A DNA stretch of 64,000 nucleotides from Acanthaster planci (GCF_001949145.1 NW_019091357.1:2214114-2278113), one strand, 5' to 3'; shown: positions 46,564 to 61,459, counted from the first letter of the stretch. Made by a program: numbers and translations. Notes: a model not told the origin generated them from the letters alone.

Positions 46564-48143
46564 GTAAGGTTGACATCCCAGGGGAACTAATTAGCCTCAG
46601 TGGGGTAAACATTGCAAAATAAATCTACGTAGCCATCTTTGGACGCCACTTAAAATCCTGGACCGTTGCTATGCAATGTTACAGTCTCCCTCGCTTTTCT
46701 GTGCATGCTTATTCAAACACTTTAGGCTGAGACAGTATTGTTTGGAAGAATACCAAGAGGTGGACTTTACAGTAGTGCAGTAACATCAATCTACTTGTAT
46801 ACACTACTCAAAAACTTGTTATTTTGTGTATAATTTTTTTCTATGAGATATTTTCCTGCTGAAAATGTGCATTTGATGTTTTGAAACACCTTTTAATTTG
46901 TTTTTATTCCGATGAGAACACCATCTTGACAAACAAAAAATGAAAGAACTAGAGCTCACTCATTACTTGGAGAAACTTACAAGTTAAGAAATAAGTGGTC
47001 CTCAACTTCTTTTTGAGTAGTAGGCCTATATTTTATTGAGCTCAATGACAAAAGATAATATTTGCTTTATTTCCATATTTTCCCCTAAAAACCAAACGAC
47101 AGGCTCAAGGGTAATCTGCCATTAACAATATTGGTCCTGTAGAACTTGAAATCGGATCAATAAAACCAAACCAACATTTGCAACACCGCCTTCAAATAAG
47201 AGGATTTCGACTTTCTGTGTTATATCTTGACAGCGTACAATGTGGTCTGTCTAACACACGGCTTAGTTCAGGGACGAAAGATCGTACGACTCGTGCAATA
47301 TTGTTGTCTCCGCACGGAGAGTGCGGAATATGCTCCATCTATAGCATGGCGCAGCAGGCATCTCCGAGTTTCGTAAGGCGAAAGCAAGCAGTACCGTTCT
47401 ATTGGTCACTTAACTTGGAGTCATTTGAAGTTGAACTGTCATCGTAAAAGGAAAAATTGAACTCTGTAACCACGGCTTCAGACGTTTGATTTGGAAACAG
47501 TTGAGTTTTCGCACGAGCTAATTTTAGAGGACGAAACTTGTTCAGTAAAAAGTACTTGCTCCACAGTTTGGCTTCAATACGATTAAAAAAATTGAACCTG
47601 CCAATTTCAAATGGCAGTTAGGTTATGGAAACAGTGGTTCAGGCTGCCATGTTGGGATATACATGAGCTAAAAATAGCCAAACCCAATTAGAATGACAAC
47701 TGAAATACCTGCATATATGGATACCTCTGGGACAAATTTAACTTCATTTTTTGGGTGTAGTTTTTCTAGCCATGTACATGAAGTTAGGTACCGGACGAAA
47801 TAAATACATTAGGAGAAATTATTCTGCGTCGACCGGAGCGGGAGGGCTATACTTTGGCGCCATTCCCTCGCAACCAAATCAAATTATTGATCTTGATTTG
47901 ACTATGTATGCGTCTTTCCCCTGAAAGTTCCCTCCCAGTCATTCCTGTCTCCGAGAGACAAAAGCCAAGCAAATGAGAGATGACCCAGGATGATGTTTTT
48001 CTCCCTTCGTCTCCTCCGAGAGTGAGCGCCATCAATTGAAGACGAGGCCAAACAAGAAAAATCGAGGATACACCACCGGGGGGAAGGGTGGTGTCTTCTC
48101 AATAAGACAGGGAAACACGAGGAGGGAAGTCAAGATACTTACC

Positions 48144-48256
48144 TGTCCGCCCCGTGTTCTTTTTTTGCCTCTCTTGGTCTGGGAGGCACCGAGGCCTTCG
48201 TTAATTTTAGCCGGCCTTCTCGGCTGTCCTTGGACCAGAGGCCGGGGTGAGACGCG
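48144..48256 (-). CDS. possible exon ending in a perfect donor
   Basis: A frame open for about 37 codons ends ASQTKRGKKRTRGGQ at CAG/GTAAGTAT, a perfect consensus donor. The end is strongly basic, as in nuclear or RNA/DNA-binding proteins. The upstream border is not defined; possible AGs exist but lack a pyrimidine tract. An overlapping 190-codon plus-strand frame (48036-48608) starts without an ATG and is judged spurious. Confidence 0.2.
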
Positions 48257-49977
48257 CTACAATAACGGGGATGTCTTGGTTGCCGTCTTAATGAAGACGA
48301 CTCGTGTTGTAAAATACCCCGCGTGGACGCACCGGATACTACCGGATCGTGTATCGCTTACAACTTGGAACGGCATTTCTAGTGCAACAGGGAAACCTCT
48401 TTTTTCAATAGCAGTTCTTGGCATCTTTTTGGAAGGAATACGCCTGCATGATTACAGATTGGAGAAGTTTGAAACTTGCTTGTTCAGACATAATGTAAGG
48501 GTCGTCTTGACCGCTAATTTTAGTTTTACTTCACATGATAATCTTGGAATGGGTGATCCAAAACCCACAGAGAATCAATCTCCTTTCCAAGATAAAAAGT
48601 TTCTATAGTTAGTCGGTCATGCGTGGAATTCTTCCAATAAAGCAGCGTCCCCCACTTCAGGATTTTTGCCTCAAGCCACTTTGAGTTCTGTAATCACGCA
48701 TTTTCCACCATCTATATGCCGGCATGTTTCCAACGGAGTAAATTTGAGTTCATCATGATCCAAATAATTTTCTCTTGTAGCTGAAAAATTGATGATGTAA
48801 TTACTTTTTTGGGGTCGAAACTTTGAATGATTTACTGATGACTGCTTCTTATTATGTTGAGATTCTTCTTACACTACTCGTACGTGACTTGTTCCACGCG
48901 GTTGTTAGTCTGCCTTTGTGCACTTTTGCTGAGGCATGCCTTCAGAAAATACCTTTATCCAAGGTCTATGTGGCTTTTTGTATTCGTCACTTACCTGTCA
49001 AATCTTTCATACGTGATATAGTTTCCTCATTAGTATGCTTGAATTATGTTATACAGTGTTCTGCACTGTGCTATCCTTATGGCAGTACATGGATGTAAAA
49101 TGTTACATGTATAATTTGCAAAAATGGATCTTGTTTGAGATGTTGTTTTGGTTTTTTAAACCCTTATATTCGCCATTAAAAAATGAACACCTTAAACTCG
49201 TTCCACTAATTCACCAAGAGCTTATTGACACAAATCCATCTCAGCTCTCATAATTGATCGGCGGGCGAGCTCAGAGGCGAAAGAAAGGAGAGAGAGAGAG
49301 AACAGCGCGGGAAAACAATTTGCCATAAATATGCACATTCACGCATCGCCTTGGCAACTCGCTGCGGGCAACGGGTGCAGGCGTGCCCCGTCACACCTAT
49401 CTCGTGCCCTGGTCATGGATACACTGGCCCAGCATATCGGGTCCGAATTACGGCGTAAGTTCCCCTTAAACAGCCTGGGTGTTGTGCACTTCTCACGGCT
49501 GAGTTCTTCGTCCCCGCGAAAATCCTGACGAAGTCATGAATCCAGCGCTTTTTTTTTTTTTACTTAGTTGGCCTTTAACACACGACAGCGTATGTTTCAA
49601 CACTCTTTTCGCTCACACTCACAGGAAATGTCTGGCGCCCTGAAATCAACCCATCCTAAACTTTTGAATGTGATCATCGGGGCCAGCTTAGTTCTTTTAT
49701 ACTATAAGGCTCCCTTAGTGTGGTCTTCTTCAAGATGAAAATAAACCAGGTCACATGATTTGTTCAAGTAAAGGCTTTTGTAGTTACATGGAATATGTAA
49801 TACCAAAAAGTCATGGTAATTTTTCCCCATTATCTTGTGTCTTTCCAGTTCCTACCAGGACCAAGGGGTGGAAACAAAACTTTCCAATTCAAAGTTTTGA
49901 TCCAATGTGCGCGCCGGTCGGGATCAAGTGTCTCTCCCCGCAGCCTCAAATCTGATTAGAAAGTTGAAGCGCGCCCT

Positions 49978-50075
49978 CTACCAATCGATAATTTCCAAGC
50001 CGTTGGTGCAGGGCTCTGGTGATCCATAGACGTTGGGAGCCCCGACAGCTGACAGGACCACACGTGGTTTAGCCG
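49978..50075 (-). CDS. possible terminal exon (31 codons)
   Basis: An AACTTACCTTCAG acceptor after a pyrimidine-rich run is followed by two bases and then AKPRVVLSAVGAPNVYGSPE and PCTNGLEIIDW, then TAG. All plus-strand frames of the same stretch are closed. No polyadenylation signal is close by and no homologue is recognised. Confidence 0.25.
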
Positions 50076-50657
50076 CTGAAGGTAAGTTCCTCCAAAGAAA
50101 AGATAGAGAGAGAGAAAAAAACCGAGAGATGTGAACAAACAAGAATTGTTTGCATAGGATGACTGGAAAAATCCGCAACAAAACACTCTGAATCTCGGGT
50201 GAAAACAAGGAAAATATCCTGTGTGAATTTTCGAGCCATCTACACCGCAGGGCTTAGCTCCAGTTTTGCGGGATAGTTTTGATATTCCAAGATTAAACGT
50301 AGCTAAACAAAAAAAACCCTTACGATCTGCCGTTAAGTTAGGCCTTAGAAATTTTTTTGTATCAAATACCAGCATAGGCAGCTGAGTTACATTAATTTCT
50401 TGAGTTACTATTGGAGTCCATTCGTCTTTTGTTAGTTATTCTTTACAATGATCCAACTTAAGGGTCCTCTGAGAGCAATAAAATCCATTTTATGCGCATT
50501 CATTTGATATCGAAAGTAATTTCCGAACGTGTACAGGATAAAAGGCGAGGCTCACAGAGCTGCACTTGTGCTACATAGTTTCTCCTTACATGTCGGTTCG
50601 CGCTGTACACCACCAGACCCCGAGCTGATGTAGCGAGTTTTTTTTTCGTGTGTGCAG

Positions 50658-50890
50658 CGCTGTTTGCTTTGGCCCCCTCGTACACTGATCTTCCATTGAA
50701 GGGGCCCGTCTCGATTACAGGCCGGCCAGCGACGGCAAACATCAGACCCGCGCTCCCCTTCGACTGCCCGCTGGGAGGGCGAGGCCCGGTAAAGGGCACG
50801 CTGCGACGGTGGTGGTGCCTGGCCCGTGCCGGCCCGGACCTGCCCGGCTCCGTTGTCATGCAGAATGTGCATTGCTGGTGTCTCTCCTAG
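50658..50890 (+). CDS. possible GC-rich terminal exon
   Basis: A very good acceptor (GAG plus T run, CGTGTGTGCAG) precedes a frame reading LFALAPSYTDLPLKGPVSI and ending HCWCLS-stop. Other frames are closed early on this strand, but minus-strand frames are open too because of high GC. A GTAAAG donor inside, at about 50789, is an alternative end. No family is recognised. Confidence 0.17.
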
Positions 50891-53171
50891 CCTTCTTTTT
50901 CAAGGATTAATTTGGGTGCCCTTCTCAGTTACCTGTTTCTTATGGTTTCCTTTTCTTTCGACTTCCATTTTGCTTGAGTCGAGTTGACTGTTGAATAGTG
51001 GATATTTAAAAAAAAGAAGCCAAATCGTACCCAGAAACTTTACCCATCGGTCGCACGGTTTCATTTGGAGTAGCGTTGGGTAAGTTTGAAGAAGCGGCTC
51101 AGTGAGTATCTGGGTCTATTCTGTGAAATATTGCCTTCCTTTGTCGAGCACTACTAAGGCCCTTGTTTTACGCTAAACTCACTTGCGTGAGCGATGCTTT
51201 TTGTGACCGACAAAACAAGATGAGTTTATTCAGCAAGTTGTCTGCGTTTTTGACGTCCATAATTTGGGTAGGCCGAGTAATCATGTTGTTCCTGTTTTTG
51301 CATCCTTTCAACGAAAATACGGACCGATTTCCCGTCACAGGAGGAAACTGTAGGCCCCCGATGTTTATAAAGTTGCCCTGTTCAAAACCAAGCCTCGAGT
51401 ATCCGGCATTTTCAGTGGGTAGTGTCATCTTCGTGTGGGTTTAGGGACAACATGGCAAACGATGTTTACCCAAGTTGTTGCCATAGACAAAGCTCTGGTT
51501 GATGGCAACGCTTAGCTTCCTCGTGGTATTGTTGATGTGAGTGTTATTGTATGTAATGATGGTGACGATGATCCCAAAATTCTAATTTCCAAATGCTCGA
51601 CAAGTATTGGAATGCAAGTATGATTATATGCAAGAAAAATGAGACGTCCATGGATTTTTTTTGGCGACCGATATGCCTCCACTGAGTCATACTGTGTCAG
51701 TTCTCTCTGACACAAGTGAAGATGATTCCGAATGACTCAAATACATTGTTGACATTAGCAGGTTTGTTAAGCACATTGTTTTGTTTTTACACTCACGTCA
51801 ATTCCGTGTCACCAATGCAAGACAATGTTTCTCAGAAATGTTTGTGGTTTTTTGGAGTTGGAAAATGTTTCAGAATGACACGGTCGAACTGGCCAATCGT
51901 CAATTGTGGATTCGTCACGACACCAGCAAAACACTGGAAAGTTCGTGTATACCTGTGCCGAGCGTCCAGGACAAAAATAAATCTTGTCTCGTTCATCCCA
52001 AACCAAAAGCCACAGTGCGACCTTTTAGAAGAATCACTTCATCACCCAACTTTGAGTCTGCTTCCTTTGATCAAATCAACTTGAAGAGAAATAACTCCTT
52101 TGTTCCCGCATGGAGGATTACTAGCTTTTTTTCTGACCAGAGGAGAGTAGTGGAAAGCGACGTTTAAGTTTTAACGAGAAAGCCTCCTAACGTTAAGCAG
52201 GACGTTGTGGGTTCGAATCCCAACCGAGCAAGCTGATGATTTTGTGGCATCTCTTGGACACTGATACAGACTACAATGTGAACATACCTCTACGTCGATG
52301 TGAGCGCAAAATCTTGTATAAAAATTAACATCAAAACGTAAAGTTAAAATATGGGAAAATTTCAATTCGACCAAACTTTACCCAATCAAAATGTTCACCT
52401 TAAATTAGCTGATAAAGAACAACATCCAAACACAAGAATGATTTAAGAGCTCAACCGTTTTACTTTTTTTGTCTTCAAATTCATATTTTTTGTTTGCGTC
52501 TCCGATGCGATCCATAACTCGCCTTTCTTTTCGTGAATTTTGAATTCTGAAATAAGGAATAATCTCGGTCAAGTCGCAATTTGGCCAGCTCGGGCCGACT
52601 CCGGAAGGTTCTGGAAAGTAGGCCACGCGACAATAGCCTGAGCGGGCAATGTCAGTCACCTCGGAGCCGGCGATCGCACAGAAAGATCCCCGGCGAAAGA
52701 GGCTAGGCCTCCGAGAAGAAGGGGAAAGAAGGAAAGGGGGGGGGGTAAAACGAAAGCTGGGAGGCCGTTCACATTTCACGAGCTAGCGATTTTAATCGCT
52801 CCTGACAGAATGCCGCGAGTGAACTCTGGCAGCCTCACAACGGTCGAGCGGCCACCGAGTCCCAACACCCGCCGTAATAACACCAGGGTTTGTGTGATAC
52901 CTAGGTGAACTGTGCATCAAAAGAAATTTTTTTTTTTGGTGAGATTTTTTTTGTAGCTGTGCTGACTGAGCTCTTGAAGACCAAGCAAGGAGAGGTAGGG
53001 GGAGAGGGTTTAGCCAGAGAATATTAATCCCCAAATGTTTGGTGTGAGCAGCTTGGGACTGATTGGGTCCAGTCGTGGTCTCGATTTTTACAATTAAGCA
53101 AGCCCATCAAAAGAACAGTAATTTTAGCGAGACAGTTCAAAAGGCAATCTCATGGTCCTGGCTGGACGGAG

Positions 53172-53174
<3 letters not shown>

Positions 53175-53239
<65 letters not shown>
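53175..53239. repeat. (GA)n microsatellite
   Basis: About 32 uninterrupted GA units. The Arg-Glu and Ser-Leu frames across it are artefacts of the repeat. Confidence 0.98.
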
Positions 53240-53242
<3 letters not shown>

Positions 53243-56200
53243 ATCTGTTTTTGCCTGGTGCGTTTGTGATATCGGAGCAGGCGAAGGGGCCAGTTGGATT
53301 CTGCTCACCGTCCGTTACGCGCGGTCGATGCTCAGTTTCCTCTTCGGATCGTCTCACAGTTCATACTCGGTGGACTCTTTACAAGGAGCAGCAGTGGCCG
53401 CCCACCTGGCCCCGGCTGATAACGCGCCGTGCGAGCACACGCGCATTGTCATCTCCTATCTCCCTGTCAGCCCACATTACGTCTGCCGGTTGCGTCTACA
53501 CAATGCTCGGTCGCCCTTACCCGTGTGTTAACACACCGCGGGCTGCCTCCTATGCCAACTACTCAAGACAAACTCAGCCCTGCGTCCAGCTTCCCTTGCA
53601 GCAGACTTGCCTCAGAGCTCCCTGGCAAATCCAAGAAGAAAAAAGAAAGAAATATATCCGAAGCTCTGAGCCGGTAAAACTGGGCTAAATTCCTGGTGAC
53701 TGGTCTGCATGCAGTCCGTCTTCTTTCGCCTCCGAGAATCGGCAAGGTTTTCAGTGGGTTATACCTTTTTTCCCCCTTCATCCTCCATGGGAAGTTGGTT
53801 AACTGTCGTCTTGAAGAGATGCTGTTCACCAGCAGGCACGATCCATCGAGAGGGGGTGCATAGCAGTTTTCCCCCTCGATGTTGTTTACCGTCCGAGGGC
53901 TAAGATGACTTGGTTTTCATTTGGGGAGGACAGCGCAAGAAAAAAAAAACTAAGAGAGTTTGAGACATGGAAATCACTGTCAGAAAATGTCTATCGGGAA
54001 ATGAAGATTTCTTAGCCCGGGAAATCCGGCAGGCGAGATTGGATCGGTGTCGGCTGGGTTGAGGAGAATCTTATGCCAGGGGAGTATTCCTGAGACTTGG
54101 CTACGGTGAGAACCGGATAGGGGACGGAAAAAAAGGAGCACTCTTGTCAAATCCCTGACTGATTGTGTCCCAGCCAAGTGGGAACTGTTCCCGAAGTCGA
54201 CTTTTGCCATTTGGTCGACTGCATAATCTTCAAAAGGAGGCAATTTTCAGAAGTGTATTCGGTTACCAGTATCACACTAATGTTATCAGGGAGCCGTGAT
54301 TTCTACGCAGATTTGCAAAAATAAGATTCATCATGAATAATCAAAATCATCCTTTTATAATCCATAAAAGCTAACTGATTTCCTAGATCCTGATACTCTT
54401 TGCCTCACGTAGCAATAAAAAAGATGTTAAAAATGACAATGTCTTGAATCCCAACGAACAGACCTACAACCTTCACATCAATGAATTATTAATCCGAGTA
54501 CAGTATCTCCATTCATTTCCTCATATAAGCCCTTTCTCTCTTTCTAATATACCGTTTGGTGGAGTAAGATGGAATTGGCTTAATAAATATCGAATCTCGC
54601 GGTCACTCTGTGGTCTTAACTTGAACGACTCCACGGTGGTAAAGACGCAGAATCCCCCTCAGCGGTATTGTAAATCATACAAAAAAAGGACGGCGATTTC
54701 ATTACAGTGGGGCTCCGATAATATCGCACACATCAAGAACCGCATTATTGAGCTCAAGCTACGCATGAAAGATTCAACTTGGAATTAAAAAAAGAGGGGG
54801 GGGGTTGATCACACATCAAAAAAGGAGTTTTTATCGCATTTCGATTGAGGTCATGAACCTCAGAAGCTGTGGCGATTTTTTTTTCGTGGTGCCTTTTTTG
54901 GCTGTGAGAAGCGTTGGATATGTCAACTTCTCTTCTCGGAACATGTTTCTTTGTCATAGTCGTTCAGCTGTCGCTTCCTTGTCATAGTCGGTCATCTGCA
55001 TGTCGCCGTCATTGCTTTTGTTTTCCTCATGACAACTCTATTCATATCAGTGTATACTTTGGTCCGATCCTGTATATGGGGAAACGTCATATAGCGAAAA
55101 AGGCTCTCCAATAGCTGACGCAAAGACAAACTGTGGAGTACTGGTTCAAGAGGAGAGATAATCATACAGGTTCACGAGATCTAACATTGTCTGTTCTTTG
55201 GCAGTGCAGAAGTCGTACTTGGAACTGAATTTGATGATCAGTGTAAGGCAACGTTTGTGCGATATACATAATACGTCAGGTTTTAAATCGATCTGACAAA
55301 TATCAATTCCATTCCGTGACATCTTTTTTTTCTCCTTCTTTTCTGGCTCATTGAGGGGGGATGTGCGAGACTGCCACGCTTAGCCGGTCGGCACAAGGCA
55401 TGGGTGTGCTCGTGCAGTGTGTTTCATTACTCTGAGATTGTCGCACAAATCCGGAGGAGGAAAAAATATATATATGCTGGAGGATTTGTGCGAGCGAGGA
55501 CAGACGACACAAATTATCGCCGTGTTTGGGTTCCCTCTGCCAAACACGAGCGACGTTGCTCGCAGGAGCTCGCTAGGTTTTTTTTTTTGTCGCCGAATAG
55601 CTAGCCAGAGACCCCCTGTACAGGAGCTCTACAGACGCGCGGCGCGGGACAAGACAACCCCGCGATGGCTTCGGGTCGCCTGGGCCAAATGATCGCCATA
55701 TCTCGCCGGTCGCGGGTTCTCCTAACACAATTTCCCAACACCCCGACCCACGATTTGTTTCATTATTTCCATTTACCACGGAAACAGAAAAATATACATA
55801 ACTGCTTGAGGAGTGTTGGCGATTGCAACCGATATGTGCTTTTTCCTCGAATACGGATGCAAGGTATGACGTAGATCAGCTCACACTCCCGGAATCGGCG
55901 GAGATAACCGCGCCACCGACCCTAGTCGGTGCCCTGATTAAACCTGACGATCTCGGGAGAAACTCCGGTGCGGACCTTTCCCTCCGTCCCGGTCCCCCCT
56001 CCGTCGAACGTGGCTAATTTTAAATCCCCTCGTGGTTTATCTGGTCTCCAATCTGCTGTTTGCTCGGCCGACGGGCAAGCCCTCCTCAGAGGCACTGGAA
56101 GACATTTGAATGGAGGCACGCCACTCTTGGAGCCGTGCGACGACAAACAAGTCCTGAAAATTGCTAAGTCTAATTTCCTTCGCATACTTGGGAATTGGGT

Positions 56201-59200
56201 GACTTTTATTGATGTTTCCCTTCTGGTTAAGAGGAACTAAGCAGAAGTCGCGCTTAAAATGTGACAATTATTTTAAGGCTGTAGAAGATTTGTGCCAACT
56301 CTCAAAGACAGCCCGGAGCATTCTACGATTTTTTTTTAAAGAAACTGGATTCACAATCCAAGTTAAAATCGTAAATTCCTCAAAGAATTGTAGTTTAGAG
56401 CACTCAAAATAATTAAATTCCTAATTTATCGCCAGCCCGAAAGTATGGACAGAAAATGCGCAGGACGCACCTTTGGCTGTTCGCCTCCGTTGGATGAATT
56501 TAGCAACCATTTCAGGATATCTTTATACTGTGTATGAAAGTCGCCATCTCAGACAATGCTCACTTGCCATCCGAATGTCTCCGAGGTACGCTTTCCTGTT
56601 TCTGTCCCCTCTCGGGCATGGGGGTCACGTGATTAGCGTTAGCCATGTGGAGTTGTGTGAGCGGTCCCCTAGGACTTACATGAGATATCTTAATCGCAAA
56701 GTTACTTTTGTTTTTCAATGCCGAGTGCCTTTGCAGACAAATCCATGAGAGACTCCAACCCCGAAGTGATTCAGTCATAAATTTTGGACTTTTGTCGTCG
56801 CAACGAAACAAAAAGCGTGTATCTCTTTCCTGCGTGCAATGCGTCAGGTCTCCTCTGGCAATTATCTGGCTACCTCTTTCCTTGCTTCGGAAGCGTAACA
56901 CCGCCATCATAAATACCTCTGTTTCCAGCCATGATTGTATTGGTATATTTTACCGAGTCAACCTTACAAGTATCTCTCTTTGTCGTTCTGTCTCATGCTG
57001 TCTTCCTCGCAAAGCAAATGTATACTTAGCTTTGAACAGTGATTTTTAAACGACATTTATTTATAAATATATATTTATATTTATTTCCCGTGTTTAATTG
57101 GCCTGGTTGACGAATTCAGCCCCATTACTGGTTATGCGCTCGCTTGGTTAGCGTCAAAATGACGTGGACAAATAACGAAAGCATAATAATGGGACTGATG
57201 AGACTAAATAGGTACCGTTTTTCAGGGAAACAAACAAATAGGTTCTTGTATTCACAATCCCCGCCTTGATCTAATATTGCTCTTAATATTTTTAACCACC
57301 GTTGCCTTTCTTAGCATGGACATGGCTGATGGTAAAGCCTGTTCGTTTTGTTTGTTGGTTTTGAGGTTCGACTTTACGAAATTAAAATTTAAGTTTTCTG
57401 GCTGTCTATTAGTTACGAGTCGCGAGACATCTTGATTCCTGAAACATCCTTAGCGATGGATCGCACGGCTGAAAGCTCCCTGCGCGATCGGAGACCTTCC
57501 AAACCCAGCCCTGTCCCCGCTGGCTCCCCGTAAACCCTCCTTAACTTCTCTTCCCTCTTCTCGTGGGCGTCTGGTTAACACATTTTTGCTCGCGTGCTGC
57601 CGGGGCCTCCCTCCCCTTAAAAAGTCACCCCTGTCCCCCCTTCCTCCCTCCAACTCCGCTCCGTGATGGATGAGGTCTCTATCCCGTCTGGGCAGCGGCA
57701 GATAAGCCACTCGTATCTCCCTGGGACTCCAAGTTATTTTGGCGTAACGAGCTGCGAATTTCGGCGGTCTTCTTTGAAGTGTTGAGCTGGTGTTGCGGGC
57801 GAGGAAGGCCTGCATCTTATGGATGCGGTGTTCTCGAGCATTCGGCTTATGTCTCGCTGGTGGCCGAGTGACTCAACTGGTGTTCACTTTTTCCCCCAAA
57901 CAAATATCTCCAACCAAATCCGTACATTTTAATTCTGCCACACGGAAACCAGGTTTGTCTTCACCTATTTGCATTAATGTTCCTGCTTAAAAGCTACTGT
58001 AAAAACTCTGGTTTACTGTACAACACGTATCATACCATCGAGCAGCTATTATTGATAGGCGTTTAAGTCAAAGTCTTCCGAACAAATTTTCTGGGTTCAC
58101 TTCCTTTGAGTCATCCTTTGTGCATGTTTAAAATCAAGACAAATCAACAAATAACATTAAAAAAAACTGCTCAAAGTCGAACAGCTGTAACCAACAAATT
58201 TCTTCGTTTTTCTCACGAGTTTTGCTTTTTTATGCTTTCTTTGTGTTTATTTTCTGGTGGAGGGGTTGTCATGGTGTCGAAATGGACTAATTCTTCCCGT
58301 TTCCTTTCAATTCAAACAGCTGTCAATCTTTGTTACCTGCCTGTGACTTGTTACCTGTTTAAGACAAATTAGCACTAAAGTGCAAATAATGTTATAAAGT
58401 CTTAGGCGTGGGAGTTCAGGATGTCCTTTGTATGTGGCTTCCAGTGTTATCGTTTTGTACCGGATCTTGCACTGAAAATGTCCACCGCCATCTTGGGCAT
58501 TACGTCTGATCGATGCTGAATCTTAAATTGCTCTGCTTTCTGTAATCTTCAAATTAATTTTCCTATATTTAGCACTGTTCTGTGAGTGATGGAATTCTTT
58601 GAGAGGTCGCAATATATTTTTGCCGCGTTTTCCGTGAGGAACGTGGGAAATTTAACGAGACTTTCTTTCCTATATATGAGTACCTAACTGAAATCAATTT
58701 CCCTTTTGGTGGTAGGTGTTTTCCTTCATTTCTGATGTGTTAACTGTTTACAGAAGTGCTTGTTTTCTTCAAGTTAAACAGACATCAATGACGGCTATTT
58801 GCATTCCAATTTCATTTAAAAGTCAGTCCAAACATTTGAGTAAGACTACTACACGGATTAGTGGAATTTAAAAGTGACAGTAAATGAGCTCATTAAATCC
58901 CCCTCTCAAAATGAACCAGATTACTGTTGTGATGATACTCAACTCGGAAGGACTCCAAACCGTTCTGCGATTTTGCCGCCAAAACCGCACGATGCATCAC
59001 GGCCGAGCGTACAGGGAGCTTTTCATTTCCCGCGTGGTTTGGCCGCACAGTCGCGGCCTGTTAGCTGAAAACTGCAACGATAATGGATGAGACCCTTCGC
59101 CAAGACACCCGACTGATAAAACTGATCCGTCTCTACTCGATGATGGATGACCCGTCTCGGACCTGAACCCCCCCTGCAAAGCAGACGGAGCGTGACAACA

Positions 59201-61424
59201 GAGCCGATCCACCTGGGGAATTCTGCACCTTTTTTGCGGTAGGGATTCCGGCTTGCGACACGCTCTGCTGATTTGCCCAATTTCAACTCACTTCTCTTGC
59301 CTCCCGCAATTTCGAAAGGAAGATCGCGAGGATAGTCAGATTTCCATAATTCAATTTCGATTTCTATTTCAGAGAATAATAGCGTTGTATAATTTAAACA
59401 AAACACATCACTGACGACATGGCCGATTAGGTCACAGCCATTTTTCATCTTAAGGTTGTTCATCTGCATGACCTTTTATGAGATCGAAGATTTAGTTAGG
59501 TACAAATCCAATCCAATTGAAGTACATCAAGCGATATCACATCAGTTACTTGTGACGAAGACAGCCTTTGCACTTGAGAGGGGAGCTTTTCGCATAAAAA
59601 CGTTGTCATTTCTTGTAGAGGTCTCTTTTCCTTTTAAAAACACGAGAATTGATAATAGTTCTTTTGTATAGTTTATTTAGACACTGGAAGGCACCACTTG
59701 AAACAGTCGGTGAATAGTGCATGAAGTAGAGAATTTTTGTACACTGAGCATGGATATGCAGCCATTTTGTTCGAACGCCGAGGATTAAACTTTACGTCTC
59801 TCTTCGCAAGACATCAGACGAGCCAAGCGGTATCATTATTACCCAATGCCCTACACTTCAAAGCAACCTGGAGCCCACAAACTCAGAAAAAAAAAGAAGT
59901 CAGAAAGTATGTCCGGGAGTTTTGAACGTACTTGCTGAAAAAGTGTCATCATGTCCTTTTGCGATAGTCATTTCCAAATTCCAATGCACCGTCTTTGCTC
60001 TTCTTCCTTCGTAATTTTCTTCTGAAAGCTGAAGTAAGTCACCACAGCCGCAGTTTACGACGAGCCCCGTATCAGTCTGGAATGAGTAAGGCCAGCCACG
60101 CAATTGAACCCGGTCTCTTCTTTCTTCACCGTCACGCTCCACTGCCCGTCAATTTCCACTTTGTCTCTCGGGCATGTTTCGAGTAGACATACATTTCCTT
60201 CGCCCGGTTTCGGGTCAGTTATGATCTTATTGTCAACCCGCTTCCCTTTCCACTCACAAGATATTTTTATTTTCTTGTTAAGATTTTTTTTTTAGTCTTG
60301 TCCTTAACCCCATCCCTGCCAGTTTTTTCTTCCCTAATAGCCGCTGAAAAAGGTCTGGTGACCAGGTTGACGCGGGTGACCATCGTATCGGCTTGTCAAG
60401 TCGGGGCTCTGGCGGCTGAAACCCGGTTGATTCACCCAATTGAGTGCCGGATACACGGCCTGACATGGCCTCGTCCGGTAACCTGACGTGCCTCAGTGCC
60501 AGATCAGCGTTACTTGGAGAGGGTTAATCTGTCCCAGACCTCTCCCTTTACAGATTTAGTATGGAGGAAAGCTACTTCTGTAGTAAAAGCAGCCTTCTTA
60601 GACAAAAAAATGGAAGCAGATTGATGAATGATTTGGTGATATGTTCTCGTCTAAACCTCCGAAACTGTGACTTAAAATTTTCAACGCTGAACGTTTTCGC
60701 AAGTTAAAAAAACCTAAAACAAACAAAACCGCAACAAAAAAAATACAAGAACATGCTTATATCAAATTGATACAAGTTTTTGTTGGTGAGCAAAGACCTT
60801 CGGGGAGTTGACGTTCGAGGCACCAGCAACAAGGCTGCTCAATCCCCGCCCCCCCCAAAAAAAAACCAAACTGATATTTTACGGGGAAATCCCTTATTTG
60901 TGCGAGAGAAATCTGCTACTTTAACAATGCGAACCACGATTACTCGTTAGTTTCTGGTTCAACGATACATTAGATTCCATTTTCAATTCCCTGAGCTTAG
61001 TCCCTTTTTTTCATCTCGCAGTTACAGCTCTTCCTGACTTCGTGATTACGCCCCCGCATCTCCATCGCTAAAGACACTCACTTGTAATTGAATTAAACTT
61101 ACAATCATTTGACTCCGTCGACCCTAATAACTAGGACGGTTAATTACTGCCTGGCTTTTTTTCGGGGGTAAACTCGCCACTTTCCTACCTTCGACTGATA
61201 GATGTATATATATATATAAATGCCCCTGGGTTAGCCTAGTATTTTCCCCGTCGATCTTGTGTCTCTTCTCTTTTCTTATTAAGCGAGTCCTCTGATTATA
61301 CTTATGTATCCATTGGACAAGACTACGCATTAAGGACAGGTGGACACTGCGGAATCGATGCGTTCCCTCCAGTAAACCCATTTAGCATTCTCAGCCCAGG
61401 TCAAATCGAGGACGAGCGCAGGAA

Positions 61425-61427
<3 letters not shown>

Positions 61428-61459
<32 letters not shown>
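61428..61459. repeat. (GA)n microsatellite
   Basis: About 15 GA units, adjoining a GCGGGG stretch. Confidence 0.97.

Noticed and set aside
48036-48608. 190-codon plus-strand open frame
   Set aside because: Starts without ATG, no domain; a frame of this length is expected by chance about once in a window this size.
49331-49455. Possible first exon MHIHASPWQL... with CGGC/GTAAGT donor
   Set aside because: A start and a donor exist, but there is no promoter-like sequence and no partner exon.
52195-52235. tRNA or SINE remnant (GGTTCGAATCC B box)
   Set aside because: A clean B box but no A box or cloverleaf upstream; too little to call.
53152-53688. 178-codon frame with Arg-Glu repeat
   Set aside because: Driven by the GA microsatellite; the remainder shows no domain or splice support.
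60278-60466. 62-codon minus-strand ORF starting MSGRVSGTQLG
   Set aside because: Composition is plausible but there is no homology, no splice or poly(A) context and the length is within chance.
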